DNA of 64,000 nucleotides from Glandiceps talaboti (lineage: Eukaryota > Hemichordata > Enteropneusta > Spengelidae): assembly GCF_964340395.1 (NCBI RefSeq), contig NC_135551.1, forward strand, positions 9,381,379 to 9,445,378, written 5' to 3'. Position 1 is the first letter of the stretch, and each line of letters opens with the position of its first letter. A program made the position numbers and the translations under genes. Below, in pieces: positions 1 to 10,425 of the stretch. Under the pieces are notes generated by a model that saw only the letters and a program-made list of their open reading frames with translations, made no database searches and was not told the DNA's origin.

Positions 1-709
1 TTGCTGCCATCGGTAACAAGGGAAATGTATTCATAGTTTGGTTTCAATGGTCACAGTATATTTTGTGCGTTTTAGGGTGGATAAATTTTGAAGGAATGAA
101 CATTCCAGTCACATCATGATAGGGAAACATTTTCAGCATCAATTACTTTCCATATACCTGGAAATTATGGTGCTGTTCATTAATTTTTCATATTTTAAAA
201 TAAAAATACTGCATTTCCTTGGCAACTAGTCAGTGTATGAACAAAAGTATGGTGTCATGCAAAAGGTCGTCTTCTATGCTGCATTTGCTGAAAATTTGGT
301 GCAAATTGGTCAAGAAATGCTAGAGTTATTTACAGTTTTCTTTGTCCAAATTCCATCATATTTGGTGCCATTGTCTTTCCTATTCAACTGTGATTACCCT
401 GACCAAGACATTTCCAAATTAAATCATAAAATTTAATCATATAAAAATCTGTAACTTTTGAATGAAAGGTCCGATTGAATCAAATAAAATGCATTTTTCT
501 TGTTTTGAAGAGATCTATCAAATGAGCCCATTTTTAATGTTGTACAAGGTATGGTTAATTTTCACCTGAAATCCCTAATTAACATATACTAAAGTAATTA
601 TAAAAAGTATGGTATTGCTTGTGATATAACCTTTTCATTTTTAGATTAACTGAACTTAAAAGGTTCAGTATAGGACTGTATTTCATGCCTTTTTTGCTAC
701 GTTTTATCA
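1..709. other. A+T-rich DNA without a recognisable gene
   Basis: No frame looks coding. Positions about 270-560 contain phrases such as gctgaaaatttggtgcaaat and a run around aaaggtccgattgaatcaaa. These resemble the degenerate tandem units further right (see 985-1345), but I could not align a full unit here. Nothing else is seen. Confidence 0.4.
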
Positions 710-787
710 GGAGCAATACTATAACTGCATACATGAGCCTCTGGCAATCGTTGTTGCTATCTGAGTACATGGTTATAGTATTGCTCC
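710..787. repeat. Perfect 16-bp inverted repeat (hairpin)
   Basis: The arms ggagcaatactataac (710-725) and gttatagtattgctcc (772-787) are exact reverse complements separated by 46 bases. The spacer contains a smaller imperfect fold around gcaatcgttgttgc. No direct repeat flanks the structure, so it cannot be called an insertion. Cruciform potential is the only property shown. Confidence 0.6.
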
Positions 788-984
788 GGATCAGAGCTAT
801 GGGTCAACTTTAGTTTTAGATATAACATACCACAAACGACTGTCGACAGTCTAGGTTCATTAGTGTTATAGGTGTCCGTGTGTGGGTGATTGCCCTAGTA
901 TTTGGTTGGACATTACTTTGGTGGGTATTGGGAAATTGTTCAAAGCAAAATAATCACACCACAGGTGTGATTTTGGCAAAAAAA

Positions 985-1345
985 AGTCATTTTTGGTCAA
1001 AAAGCATAAAATAAAAAAATACTGAGTAGATTGGTCTGACATTTAGTAGGGACTTTCTTAGTGGTGTGTAGATTAAGATGTGTTCATAACATGATGATTC
1101 AATCATTAATATGTAAATTACTAATTAGGGCTGAAATGTGGCTTAATTCCAAAAATCACTTCGCAGATTTTTCTGAAATGTAAAGGGGGTGCAATTGGGA
1201 TGTATAGATGGAGAAGTGCTAAACGTATAATGATCTCACCAGCGATGTGCAAATTATGTATAAAATGTGAATTTTAGTCAAAAACTTATATCTCAGAAAG
1301 AATTTGGTCTATGAGACTGAAATATGGTGAGATATTTCTTGAAGT
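985..1345 (+). repeat. Degenerate tandem repeat, about 130-150 bp period, cluster A
   Basis: Three diverged units follow each other. Recurring landmarks, in order, are a ttttggtcaaaaa-like box (991, about 1142, 1272), a tctgaaat-like box (about 1035, 1174, 1315) and an atgat...atgcaaatta-like box (about 1091 and 1228). The same order and spacing recur at 2985-3300, so this is a family of diverged satellite-like units. There is no coding content. Unit boundaries are approximate because the copies have many substitutions. Confidence 0.55.
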
Positions 1346-1350
1346 GTTAC

Positions 1351-1425
1351 CCGAGCCAGGGGTAATAATTGTAAAGTGCTTTGAGCACGGCAAGCGCATT
1401 GTAAGAACCCAACATTATTATTATG
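1351..1425 (+). mobile_element. SINE family 1, 3' end fragment
   Basis: The stretch gccaggggtaa...aaagtgctttgagcacgg...aagcgcattgtaa followed by (ATT)n matches the 3' half of the fuller SINE on the minus strand at 47297-47632. There the same order reads gccaggggtaaagcgctttg...gaaagcgctgtataaaaag. It is a 5'-truncated copy ending in an ATTATTATT tail, as expected for a LINE-mobilised SINE. Confidence 0.6.
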
Positions 1426-1435
1426 TTGACACAAT

Positions 1436-1650
1436 TGGCCCTAGCAACCATGACCATGCCCTTAGTAACAACCAATACAATGTGTGGTAGACAAGTGAGT
1501 AAACATTAAAAAAATGTATGCAAATATTCCTAACAACAATGATCACACCCTTAACAACAAACAGATGCTAGTATAGTTTTGCTATTTAAATAACATCATC
1601 TGGTAGGCAAGTCAGTAAACATTAATATGGCTGAGTATACATAAAAAAAA
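1436..1650 (+). repeat. Diverged tandem module with a caaccatgaccatgccctta box
   Basis: Two related units start near 1437 and 1529. Both have an aaccatgaccatgcccttag-type box, then a tggtagacaagtgagtaaac-type box about 45-75 bases later. Two more copies of the first box occur at 11690 and 11841. The order and spacing of the boxes suggest an old tandem or dispersed repeat. I see no coding potential. Confidence 0.4.
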
Positions 1651-1836
1651 AACATTAAAAGTTTGCATACACCTATAGAGGTGTTGCATCTGAATGCATT
1701 TCCTTGATGTGATGATGTTACCTATTTGCCATAGTGAAAATCTTTTAATCCTAATTAGGGGCCACTTATATATGAAGTTGCGATGTTACTCTGCATCAGA
1801 TAAAGTAACGCGGTTATTTGAGGCAGAGTAACTGCA

Positions 1837-2092
1837 CTAATTGTAGTGTTCGACGTGATTTTTAGGACTTTTTTTCTGTTTTTGTACTTTCTTCATTCCG
1901 ACATTTAACTGGAAGCAAATGCTACAATTCCCAAGTTGGGTGTATTTGTCTGGTAAATTACGCCTTGACTGCGAAATTTTGGGACATTTCCTAACTCCAA
2001 CATTAATTATTGAGACTTCAAGACCCAAACAGTCTTCAGAGGTACCTACATTTCCTTCAAAAACAGCAACTGTAGCAATGTTTTCAGCATGG
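1837..2092 (-). other. Open minus-strand frame with protein-like composition, unproven exon
   Basis: Read on the minus strand from 2092 to 1837, about 84 codons are open and rich in GNN codons. A fragment reads ENIATVAVFEGNVGTSEDC and is followed by several Cys residues. No start codon or good splice donor frames it, and the opposite strand is also open for 85 codons (1919-2176). Frames of this length are common by chance in A+T-rich DNA, so this is only a candidate. No family is recognised. Confidence 0.15.
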
Positions 2093-2375
2093 TCTCATCT
2101 ATTTGGGTTAACTTTCAAACTTTGTAATGTTTGCTTCCTGTTAAACAACAGTATGAAAAAAAGCACAAAAATATAAGAAAAAGCTCTCAAAATCACAGCA
2201 AACGCTACAATCAGCTAGCACCAGAGATAATCCTAACCCCTAACCTCAATTCAACAGTGTGACGCATGGCTCCTAACAGCTTAAATCTTTGTTTATTACT
2301 ATGTTGACTTTCTTCTCTGAGAAGTCAAAAATAAATATGAGCACCATGTTTATTTCATCTTTTTGTTTCTTACAG

Positions 2376-2654
2376 GTAATTGTATACATGTATTATTAGT
2401 TCTCGAGGAGAAGCGACATTGCATACTGACTGATGAAGATAAAAAGACTTTAGGAATGATATGCTACAAACTATTTGCAAGAACGAACAGTGAAGATCAA
2501 TGACTAATCTTGATAAAGGAAAATGTTCCAGAAGGAGTGTTCTTCTTATTTTTGTACAAGACACATTGTGTGGACAATGCAAGGGAAAAGTGGAAACTAC
2601 TGCTGCAACTATTTGTGAAACTTTTCGTGACTGCTGAAGACTTGATTATCTCAG
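2376..2654 (+). pseudogene. Candidate protein-coding exon with one internal stop
   Basis: A strong acceptor (a T-rich tract ending ttttgtttcttacag at 2375) precedes a frame that stays open for 92 codons except for one TGA at 2501-2503. It ends at a weak donor, TCAG|gttgat. Both sides of the TGA are in the same frame. The first half includes LEEKRHCILTDEDKKTLGM and the second half ENVPEGVFFLFLYK, an even mix of charged and hydrophobic residues typical of a globular helical protein. The exon would be 279 nt, with matching intron phases (1 and 1). TGA could derive from CGA by a CpG transition. I do not recognise the family. It could be a decayed exon, a sequencing error, a terminal exon stopping at 2503, or chance. 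Confidence 0.3.
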
Positions 2655-2984
2655 GTTGATATCAAATGAAAGTGTACAATTATGATGTGTTATCAAAAGT
2701 AGGCCTCGATATACAAGGATGACTCAAGATAGACTGATGTGATGATACTACACTTATTTACTATGGTAGGATGCCATTGTATCGTGGAAACACTTAGTAT
2801 TGAACATGACCATACAGGATATTTAATACGTGTAACCTACATGTTAGTGTGACCTTACTACATCCCCCTCTTTTGTTTCAAGATAGAAACTATAAAGTTA
2901 TTGTCAGTGTTCACTAATACTGTTTGACTTCGGGTATATAGCTGGGAAAGTGTTTCAATTCAAATTATCACACTGCAGGCTTTC

Positions 2985-3300
2985 AAAAAGGCAACAACTT
3001 GAACTCAAAAACCGCTGGGTGGAATTGCCTGAAATTTGATGAAAATGTTTATAGGGTTGTATACACAATGATCGTCTGTGACACAGTGATCCTATCGGTG
3101 ATGACAAGTAAAAGTAACTCTTTTTGGTCAAAATCTCAAAATTGTTTGGCTTATTTGGCTGAAATTCCACAGGGATGTTTCTGAGGACATACTTTTCAAG
3201 AGATATTAATTACTTGATGATCCCATAAGTGATATGCAAATAGGGTTAAAAATGTCATATTTTGGGTCAGTTGTTTCTCAAATATTAGGGACCTACAATT
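2985..3300 (+). repeat. Degenerate tandem repeat, about 130-140 bp period, cluster B
   Basis: Units carry the same ordered boxes as 985-1345: a tttttggtcaaaa-like box (3121, 3260), a gctgaaatt-like box (about 3028, 3159) and an atgatcccat...gatatgcaaat box (3212). Spacing between successive boxes is about 131-140 bases. It is evidently the same family as cluster A and has diverged considerably. Confidence 0.5.
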
Positions 3301-3599
3301 GTCTAGAAATTTTATTGTTTCATTGATCTCATTAAATTTTTTAAATTATATGGGGTACCTCACATAATGTAACCAATGTACATGTATGTCAGTGGCACTT
3401 AAAATTAATGTCTTCTTCAGTTTGCTTGGAAACATTCTCTAAGTTCTAACACTAACTGGCATATTCATATAGGTTGGTTCAAGGTAAAATGCATGTCTGT
3501 TCTTCTCATATGGATGATGCAAGTGATTTTAGTATTGAACTATACCTCTAAAACTAAGTCCTGAGATGAAATTTGGTAATGATTCTAATATTGTCATGA

Positions 3600-3746
3600 T
3601 TCTTGATAGGCGAATGGTTAGCATGGCCGGCTTTGAGCCCCATTGCTGCCATATTTTTCTGAATGGTTAAAGTCCTTGGGCAAGAATTTTGTGTGCCTTG
3701 AGCTCTCAGGAGGAAAGGCGCATTATAAATTTGTATTATTATTATT

Positions 3747-3782
<36 letters not shown>
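3600..3782 (+). mobile_element. SINE family 1, internally deleted copy with ATT/ATC tail
   Basis: The head gaatggttagcatggccggc matches the minus-strand head at 47560-47625 (attagaatggccggctttga). The copy then skips the region that holds the B box in the fuller copy. It continues with attgctgcc...ctgaatggttaaag, then tccttgggcaag, and jumps to the tail ggcgcattataaat plus (ATT)n and (ATC)n. The A-box-like TGGTTAGCATGGCCGG is retained, and the GGTTC-type B box appears to be deleted. A 113-aa open frame on the other strand is a by-product of the ATC tract. Confidence 0.6.
3734..3782. repeat. (ATT)n(ATC)n trinucleotide tract
   Basis: Compound trinucleotide microsatellite that forms the tail of the SINE at 3600. 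About five ATT units are followed by eleven ATC units. Confidence 0.85.
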
Positions 3783-3989
3783 TGAAATATCAAACTAGAT
3801 GAAGTATTCACTGATTTTAAATGTATATTTGAATAACAGTAAACCATGAAACTATTTTCCATTTTATGATGTGAGTGTGAATTATATTGCAACAACTGTA
3901 ATAAATTCTGATTTTTAAGGACAAATTGATAAAATAATAAGTCTACGTTTTATTCTTTTCTGAGTATGGAATGGGCTGGAAACTGTGAA

Positions 3990-4480
3990 GGGCCAACACT
4001 GTGAACACCCTGTGAATATATGACAGGGTCATCACTGTGAAGACCCTGTGAATACTCGACAGGGCCAACATTGTGAAAACCCTGTGAATACATGACAGGG
4101 TCACCACTGTGATGACCCTTTGAATACTCGACAGGGCCAACATTGTGAAGACCCTGTGAATACATGACAGGGTCACCACTGTGATGACCCTGTGAATACT
4201 CGACAGGGCCAACATTGTGAAGACCCTGTGAATACATGACAGGGTCACCACTGTGATGACCCTGTGAATACTCGACAGGGCCAACATTGTGAAGACCCTG
4301 TGAATACATGACAGGGTCATCAATGTGATGACCCTGTGAATACTCGACAGGGCCAACATTGTGAAGACCCTGTGAATACATGACAGGGTCACCACTGTGA
4401 TGACCCTGTGAATACTTGACAGGACCAACACTGTGAAGATCCTCTGAATACATGACAGGGTCATCACTGTGACGACCCTG
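3990..4480 (-). repeat. 72-bp higher-order minisatellite, open in two minus frames
   Basis: Seven tandem 72-bp units start at 3990, 4062, 4134, 4206, 4278, 4350 and 4422, with no insertion or deletion between them. Each unit is a pair of diverged 36-bp monomers, one around cagggccaacattgtgaag and one around cagggtcaccactgtgatg. Each monomer holds an inverted CAGGG/CCCTG pair. Because 72 and 36 are multiples of three, two minus-strand frames stay open across the array (174 and 167 codons). They encode 24-residue repeats such as MYSQGLHNVGPVEYSQGHH. Central units are nearly identical and edge units are more diverged, the usual pattern of tandem homogenisation. No signal peptide or promoter supports translation, so the open frames are probably a consequence of the period. 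Confidence 0.9.
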
Positions 4481-5137
4481 ATGTTTCGTGTTATAGCTGC
4501 AGTTTTATGAGAACTGAAATTTACAGGGATTTTTTCATCATAAACTTTGCAAAAGTTGTGTGTTAAATGTAAATTGCAAATATCTAATGTAATATTTGTG
4601 CATTAGCATACATTTGAATGGATTTGTCAGTCTCAAAATGTCAGTTGTATATAATGCATTGATATTTATCAAGTTGTTGAGGCTCTATTTGGTTTCACCG
4701 GTCAAATCCAGTGTTTAAGCCTTATTAACTAAATATGACTGAGGAAAATTATCTGCTGTTGCTATGTATTTCAACTTTGTATCATGCTATTATCAGGCAA
4801 ATTGCAATGTTGCTTGAAAACACCATTGTGTTGCATTTGCTACTAGCCCTCAGTGAGGAATTTGTCAAAGTTTGAAAATGTTAAGCAGTTCAATAATTAG
4901 GATTTTTGGTAAAATTGAAGAAAGCAAGCAAAATTTGAAATATTCCCCAGCCATAATATGTGCAATCTTATAAATTACCCATAAGCTAGGCCAATTTACA
5001 AATAATAAGATGCAGTTTTACAGAAAACAAGGGGAAAACCTTATTTTTACCCAGAATTATCTGTACATATTCAGTTTTCTGATGCAATTGTTCCGAATTC
5101 ACCATTATCCAATTATCCCAAAATAGTTCCAATCGTG

Positions 5138-5138
<1 letters not shown>
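4481..5138. other. A+T-rich DNA, nothing recognised
   Basis: No convincing frame, repeat or signal is seen between the minisatellite and the TA tract. Confidence 0.4.

Positions 5139-5194
<56 letters not shown>
5139..5194. repeat. (TA)n microsatellite
   Basis: Uninterrupted TA dinucleotide run of about 28 units. Confidence 0.95.
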
Positions 5195-5197
<3 letters not shown>

Positions 5198-5530
5198 GTC
5201 CTAGATAATGCACCTAACGTAGTCATATGTATTCAGTATGTCTTGTTTAAAATCGTTTGTGCTGTGCTGATGCCGGATATCGGATGGATGAAATATGATG
5301 TTCGTTAAGAAATACAGAGATAATGACTGGCATGGATGCTGTCAATGCTAAGTATAGCATTTTCCTTTATGATTTGACATATGATGTGATAATGCATATT
5401 GTACACGGTAATTATGAGATTAAGCCATTAAGATCACATGTTCACCTTTACTCAGTTGCTTTAATGGGGAATTAAGTAACAGCCGGCGCTGTCATGAACG
5501 TAAATTTATAGTTTCTGGATATCAAAGTTC

Positions 5531-5670
5531 TATGTATGTATGTTTGTATGTATGTATGTATGTATGTATGTATGTATGTATGTATGTATGTATGTATGTA
5601 TGTATGTATGTATGTGTGTATGTACGTACGTACGTACGCATGTATGTATGTATGTATGTATGTATGTATA
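5531..5670. repeat. (TATG)n tetranucleotide array
   Basis: TATG repeats interrupted by short GTGT and TACG variants. Open frames on both strands here are repeat artefacts. Confidence 0.95.
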
Positions 5671-8600
5671 AAACCGCCTCGATTTCTCGATTTCTGATTT
5701 CAGTTCCCTTAGTTATACTTGTATAAAAACACAACAATTTCACCAATCAGGGATTGTATATAAAGGGATGGATATCGTGGCGGATATAAATCTTCTTAAT
5801 TTTTGTAAGTTATCGAACCAAAACGGTAATTATAAGCATTGAATTTGCATATGAACTGCTGTCAGATGTTCATAAATTCGTTCTTCTAAGCACTTGAACT
5901 TTAGCTCACATAATTCATCAAATTCATAACCAATTAGTTCTCTAATAAAGAAGTCATGCGTATTATTGCTAATCAGAAAAAAGAGAGTTGTGGGTTAAAA
6001 AGGGTATGCGTACTTTGGCTCAAATGTTCTGATTTACGAGGTTGCCAAGAGTTTTTCCCGCAGCACAAAGGCCAGGTTTACAAAACGGCATCATAGTTGA
6101 GGCACTGTCAGTGAACATGTCAAAGGTCATTACTATTTGCTTTTAACACGGCGGGTCGGCGTCACAATGGATTATGCATTAATGTCAATGTAAAAGTAAT
6201 CAGTAACATGAAACTGAAAGCAACCGTGACATCAGGGTTTCACCATCACTCAGTGTTTTTAAACTGGTATTTATTGATTCATATCATGAAAAACATTACC
6301 ATTCAGTAGTCTTCTCTCAGTCACTAACTTCTTTCAATTTAAGTTGTAATTTCCTGCTTTGCCATATCGCCAACGAAGCATCGTTTCCCCATATATCTGT
6401 CACACCTAAATAACTGACCATTTCAGCTTGTTATATACGTCTTATAACGAATTCATTTCTTATTGAATACTTGTTCAATATCAAGATGGTATGTGGTTAA
6501 TAGAAATAACTTGCTCTGTAACTGCCATGATTGTTTCTTTCCTCGCCGTTTCCTTTCTAAGAAACGAAGGAGTTGTTGAGGCTGTTTACACTCAATAGTT
6601 GCACTTACAAGTAGTTGCCCATGCATTTAAAGTTCACCATTAAAGGAGTCGTATTGTTGTGTGCTGTAATTACTAGTAATCTTCCATCTCCAACTCTATC
6701 GGTCGTCAGTGAGATTCGGAAATGTCTTTGAACATATGCGCATGAATGATCTTCTAAATGTGAACTCAGGCATTTTGCAATTTGCGTGACAGCCGTTTAC
6801 TGACTTGATATTACACGGACAATTATCTCGCTATATCGAATTGCAATTAATAGTGTACGAATATATATGTTGAAACCTAGCCAGTAAAGATACACTGGAC
6901 AATGTGAAATGTGACATAAAATAGCCTTAGTGCACCATTTTAAGACGTCGACTCCATTTTAAGACTGTGGGAATGACTTATCTCCAGTAAATGATATTCT
7001 CAAAATTGTATAGTGTCAGCAGGGAGGATATGTATAGAATAATTTGTACATTGTGTTATGTATTACTTATTTTACACAAAATACCACACACTGCTGTTGT
7101 GGAAGATGTCCACATCTATATACCTTTGATGCGTTAAGATGGCGAACATTGTATCTATTATTTCATCATCGGAACTGGTGACAGGACTCTTTAAATCCAC
7201 GTGCATGTGACTGATGATATTTCCTTTACGGCGAAACTATTTTATGGACCAATCTGTATGAAAAGTGTTTCCATCTGTAAAGGAACCCATTTACAAAGCT
7301 CTTTTGTAGTTGAAAGTAACTAATAGTGTCTTAGGTCATCTTGTTTCCGTTCGGAAATACCTTTTTTTCTTGAAAATGTGGGATAATGCTATGTTTGTTA
7401 TTATGAATATTGTATATGATTGCCTCAAACCTTCTATTCCTCGATTTGAAAGAGGCTCGATTCATGTTAACTCCTGCGAGAAAGGGTCGTTTACTTTCGA
7501 AAGTCCTGAAACATTAACCACCTTACGTAAGATCCATTTCCTCTTTAGATGGGTAGTCTGGAAGATAGATCTTTTGCCTCTAGCTTCGTGTAAAGATTCC
7601 ACATTTTGTACGTAGACACATTGCCTGTGTATGAATAAAATAGTGTATTAACAGATATATGTATCATATCACCGTACACAGGGAGTTTAGAGCAAGGGAA
7701 GTTTGTCTCATCAGTCGAAACAGATCGTGTATTATCAAATATTTATAGAAAACCTGTCAGGTTATTTTCTTCATGCTCCCAGGGACATGAGAAATATTCA
7801 ACTCGATAATCCATAATGGATACGAAGTAATTCTCTGTATCGTATTAGTTTTCTGTTATAGACATATTACATACAGATATATTTAGCTTATTTATAAATT
7901 TTACATTTGTAAACAAATTACGAATGATATTTCTGTGTAGGGAAGTATAGCGACGTATTCGTTCTAAGATCAGACCCGTGAAAGCCATTCTTCATATATA
8001 TATATATTAGATTAAAGTATGCTCTTGTGGTTTCCCTGCTTCTACATGATTGTTGCACCTGTATATAGCCATATGCTTTCTCCGTCTGAATGGAAAAAAA
8101 TAATTTGGGCAGATTTCAGAGAAAAAAAAGTTTGTGGAATTGCCCCCAGAAAAGTGGTTTTACGAGCTGTCAGGTGTTATTAGATCATGTCGGGCTACAT
8201 GCATGGTAATCAAAGCATACAGGCATTTTAGTGTCACAGTAACGCATTCGTAAAGAAGGATCACATTTCATTTTAAATATTTGTACTCATTATTTGGTTA
8301 TTTGCAACCATTATATCCATTGTGCTTAGAACATTTGTGCTGACGGTTTGTAGTGGCTATTGACAATAGCAAAATAAGCTCGCCAAAATGTATTTATATG
8401 TACTCATACTGTATTACCATGGTAACCTTATGCAATCACCTATTGATGTATTCCAGTAACCATTTTAATATCCCTGGCTCGTTGTGTATGAATGTGACTT
8501 ACTTTGCCAATCTTAGAGATCATAATCCACTCATTTTGTACCGTATCTATTTTTCGACTCCTTGTTGATTATGGCATTGGCTTCGCCATTTTTGTGAAAG

Positions 8601-9528
8601 AAAACTAGGGTATGTATATATATTGTATGCCTGTCTTATACCATACGGTAATTTCCTGCCTGATAGGTATGATGTCCAGTCTATCGAAGTTCCGTGTACA
8701 TATGATGAATAGTGTGGAATAACATTTTGTTATTTTCTCACTATCTATGTGTATTGGCAATGCGCTGGTCTTTCATTTCCATTCCATCGATAATTTATGT
8801 TGATAGATTATAAATTTAATGTAGTAGAAATATAGTTCAGGAGACCAAGAAATGGCTTACCAAATAGCAAACAAAAATGTGTCTATATCTCTTAACAATT
8901 TGTCACTAATTCTTGTAATTAACTTGATCAAATTACTTTAGGATAATTATGTATATCGCTGTTACTCTTATCCTTATCAATATTCATTGATTATTTGCCT
9001 GATTATGTACGTTTTATATAATATTTTAACTATTGATATAATCACGGATATGATAACCAATATATTTTTAATTTCAATTCCTTAACTTAAAGTCTTTCTT
9101 TTTATATGTTTATTCTATCTCTTGATACAACCAAATATAGAGATATTATAGATATTATTACAGATAATCTTCACTAATTGCTAATGTGTTTGTTTTACTT
9201 ACAACCTGAATTTACCGCATTTCTTGTCCGAATATTTAAACTCTTCCTCCATCACAATTCTTAGTTTGCCATTTCAGTCACACGTTCACAAATATTAATT
9301 AATATTCCTACTCACATGTGATCGAAAAATCCTATACCCTTTAGGAAATATTTGAAGCAATACTTAGAGCAGTACGTGTGATTAAATGTAAACTCCATGC
9401 GGTGTATACTTTTCGTTTGCTATACACAATATTCATGTACCAAATCAACTGTAGGTGTGTACATTTATTCAGTGATGTATTACATTCCCATTAATTAATG
9501 AACCTTGATATCTAAGAGGGTTTCCTGA
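5671..9528. other. Unique A+T-rich DNA, no gene supported
   Basis: The longest frame (7310-7615, 101 codons) has no splice, promoter or composition support and is within chance expectation. A short TA tract lies near 8000. No repeat family or RNA gene is recognised. Confidence 0.4.
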
Positions 9529-9729
9529 CACATCAATAAAGACTGTCCTGGACAAAGAATTGATGTGTTGAATATTTCCATCCTGGATAAGGAACCAGAC
9601 TGGTTTGTTAGGGGAATCAAAGACGCCATTTATATCAGAACATGAGAACCAATACTGAATAGAGACGCGTGCCGATGCACTTTACCGCTGAGCTGTCTGG
9701 GACAATATTCTGAAGTAAACAACGCGTGA
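9529..9729 (+). pseudogene. Penelope-like element remnant: C-terminal GIY-YIG nuclease end
   Basis: In one frame from 9529 the translation contains ISILDKEPDWFVRGIKDAIY, then after a stop EPILNRDACR and finally SEVNNA before TGA at 9727-9729. The order W-F-x-R-G-I-K-(E/D)-A-I-Y-I...P-x-L-N-R-D is the hallmark of the GIY-YIG endonuclease that ends Penelope-like retroelement proteins. It includes the conserved Arg and Asn. The usual Glu of the GIKEAI motif is Asp here. An in-frame TGA at 9643-9645 fits a CGA-to-TGA CpG transition, so the copy is dead. No reverse transcriptase segment was found upstream, so this is a 5'-truncated relic. The family is known from motif knowledge; the exact subfamily is not determined. 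Confidence 0.75.
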
Positions 9730-10401
9730 CTTCACATACCTGAAGATGATCCGAGGACTATGGTTGAAAGCAAGTATTTTGATGCAGTACAATGTTTTTT
9801 TAATTTATTTGTAAGTATTCACCTGCACAGACAAGTCTTCATCTTAACAAACCTCTTATTGCTATCATTCATAATGTTCCACTTTGAGAGTCTGGTATGA
9901 CCAGAACCAAACAGTTTCCTGGCTCCCAAAATTTACCCTTCACTGCTTTAGTTGTAATTCCCTTTATTTGAACATGGATTGTAATGATTTGTATTTGAGT
10001 GAATGCACCGTTTATTATATCACTTCGCTCAGGAATGAACCAATGGTACACTAAAGAAAACCAGTTGAAAGTTAAAATGAAAAATGAGTAAGAACTATGC
10101 TATACTGATTACAGTATGTGTCAGGATGGCGTTTAGAAGGTCATTCCGTCATCAACGTGGATATAAATCTGTAAATATTAGAGAAACTAGTTGTCTGTCT
10201 GCGTGGTGCGTGACATAAAATTATCAAATCATTGTCCTTTATCTGTCGTTCCTTGCAATTTTACCAAACATGTATAATGCACCGAACATTACGAAACTAT
10301 GAACATAAACACGACTAATACCATAATGGATAAATACATTTACCACTCGGACACATTTACAAGAAATTTAGGAAAATCTACCTATGGCGTCAGGACAAAA
10401 G
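9730..10401. other. Probable 3' flank of the Penelope remnant, then unique DNA
   Basis: The first 60 bases (acctgaagatgatccgagga followed by tggttgaaag) may still belong to the element's 3' end. The element's boundary is not visible. The rest shows nothing recognisable. Confidence 0.3.
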
Positions 10402-10425
10402 TAAATAAATAAATAAATAAATAAA
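10402..10425. repeat. (AAAT)n microsatellite
   Basis: About six AAAT units. Confidence 0.85.

Noticed and set aside
3990-4480. CRISPR array
   Set aside because: Units are contiguous tandem repeats without unique spacers, in animal-like DNA.
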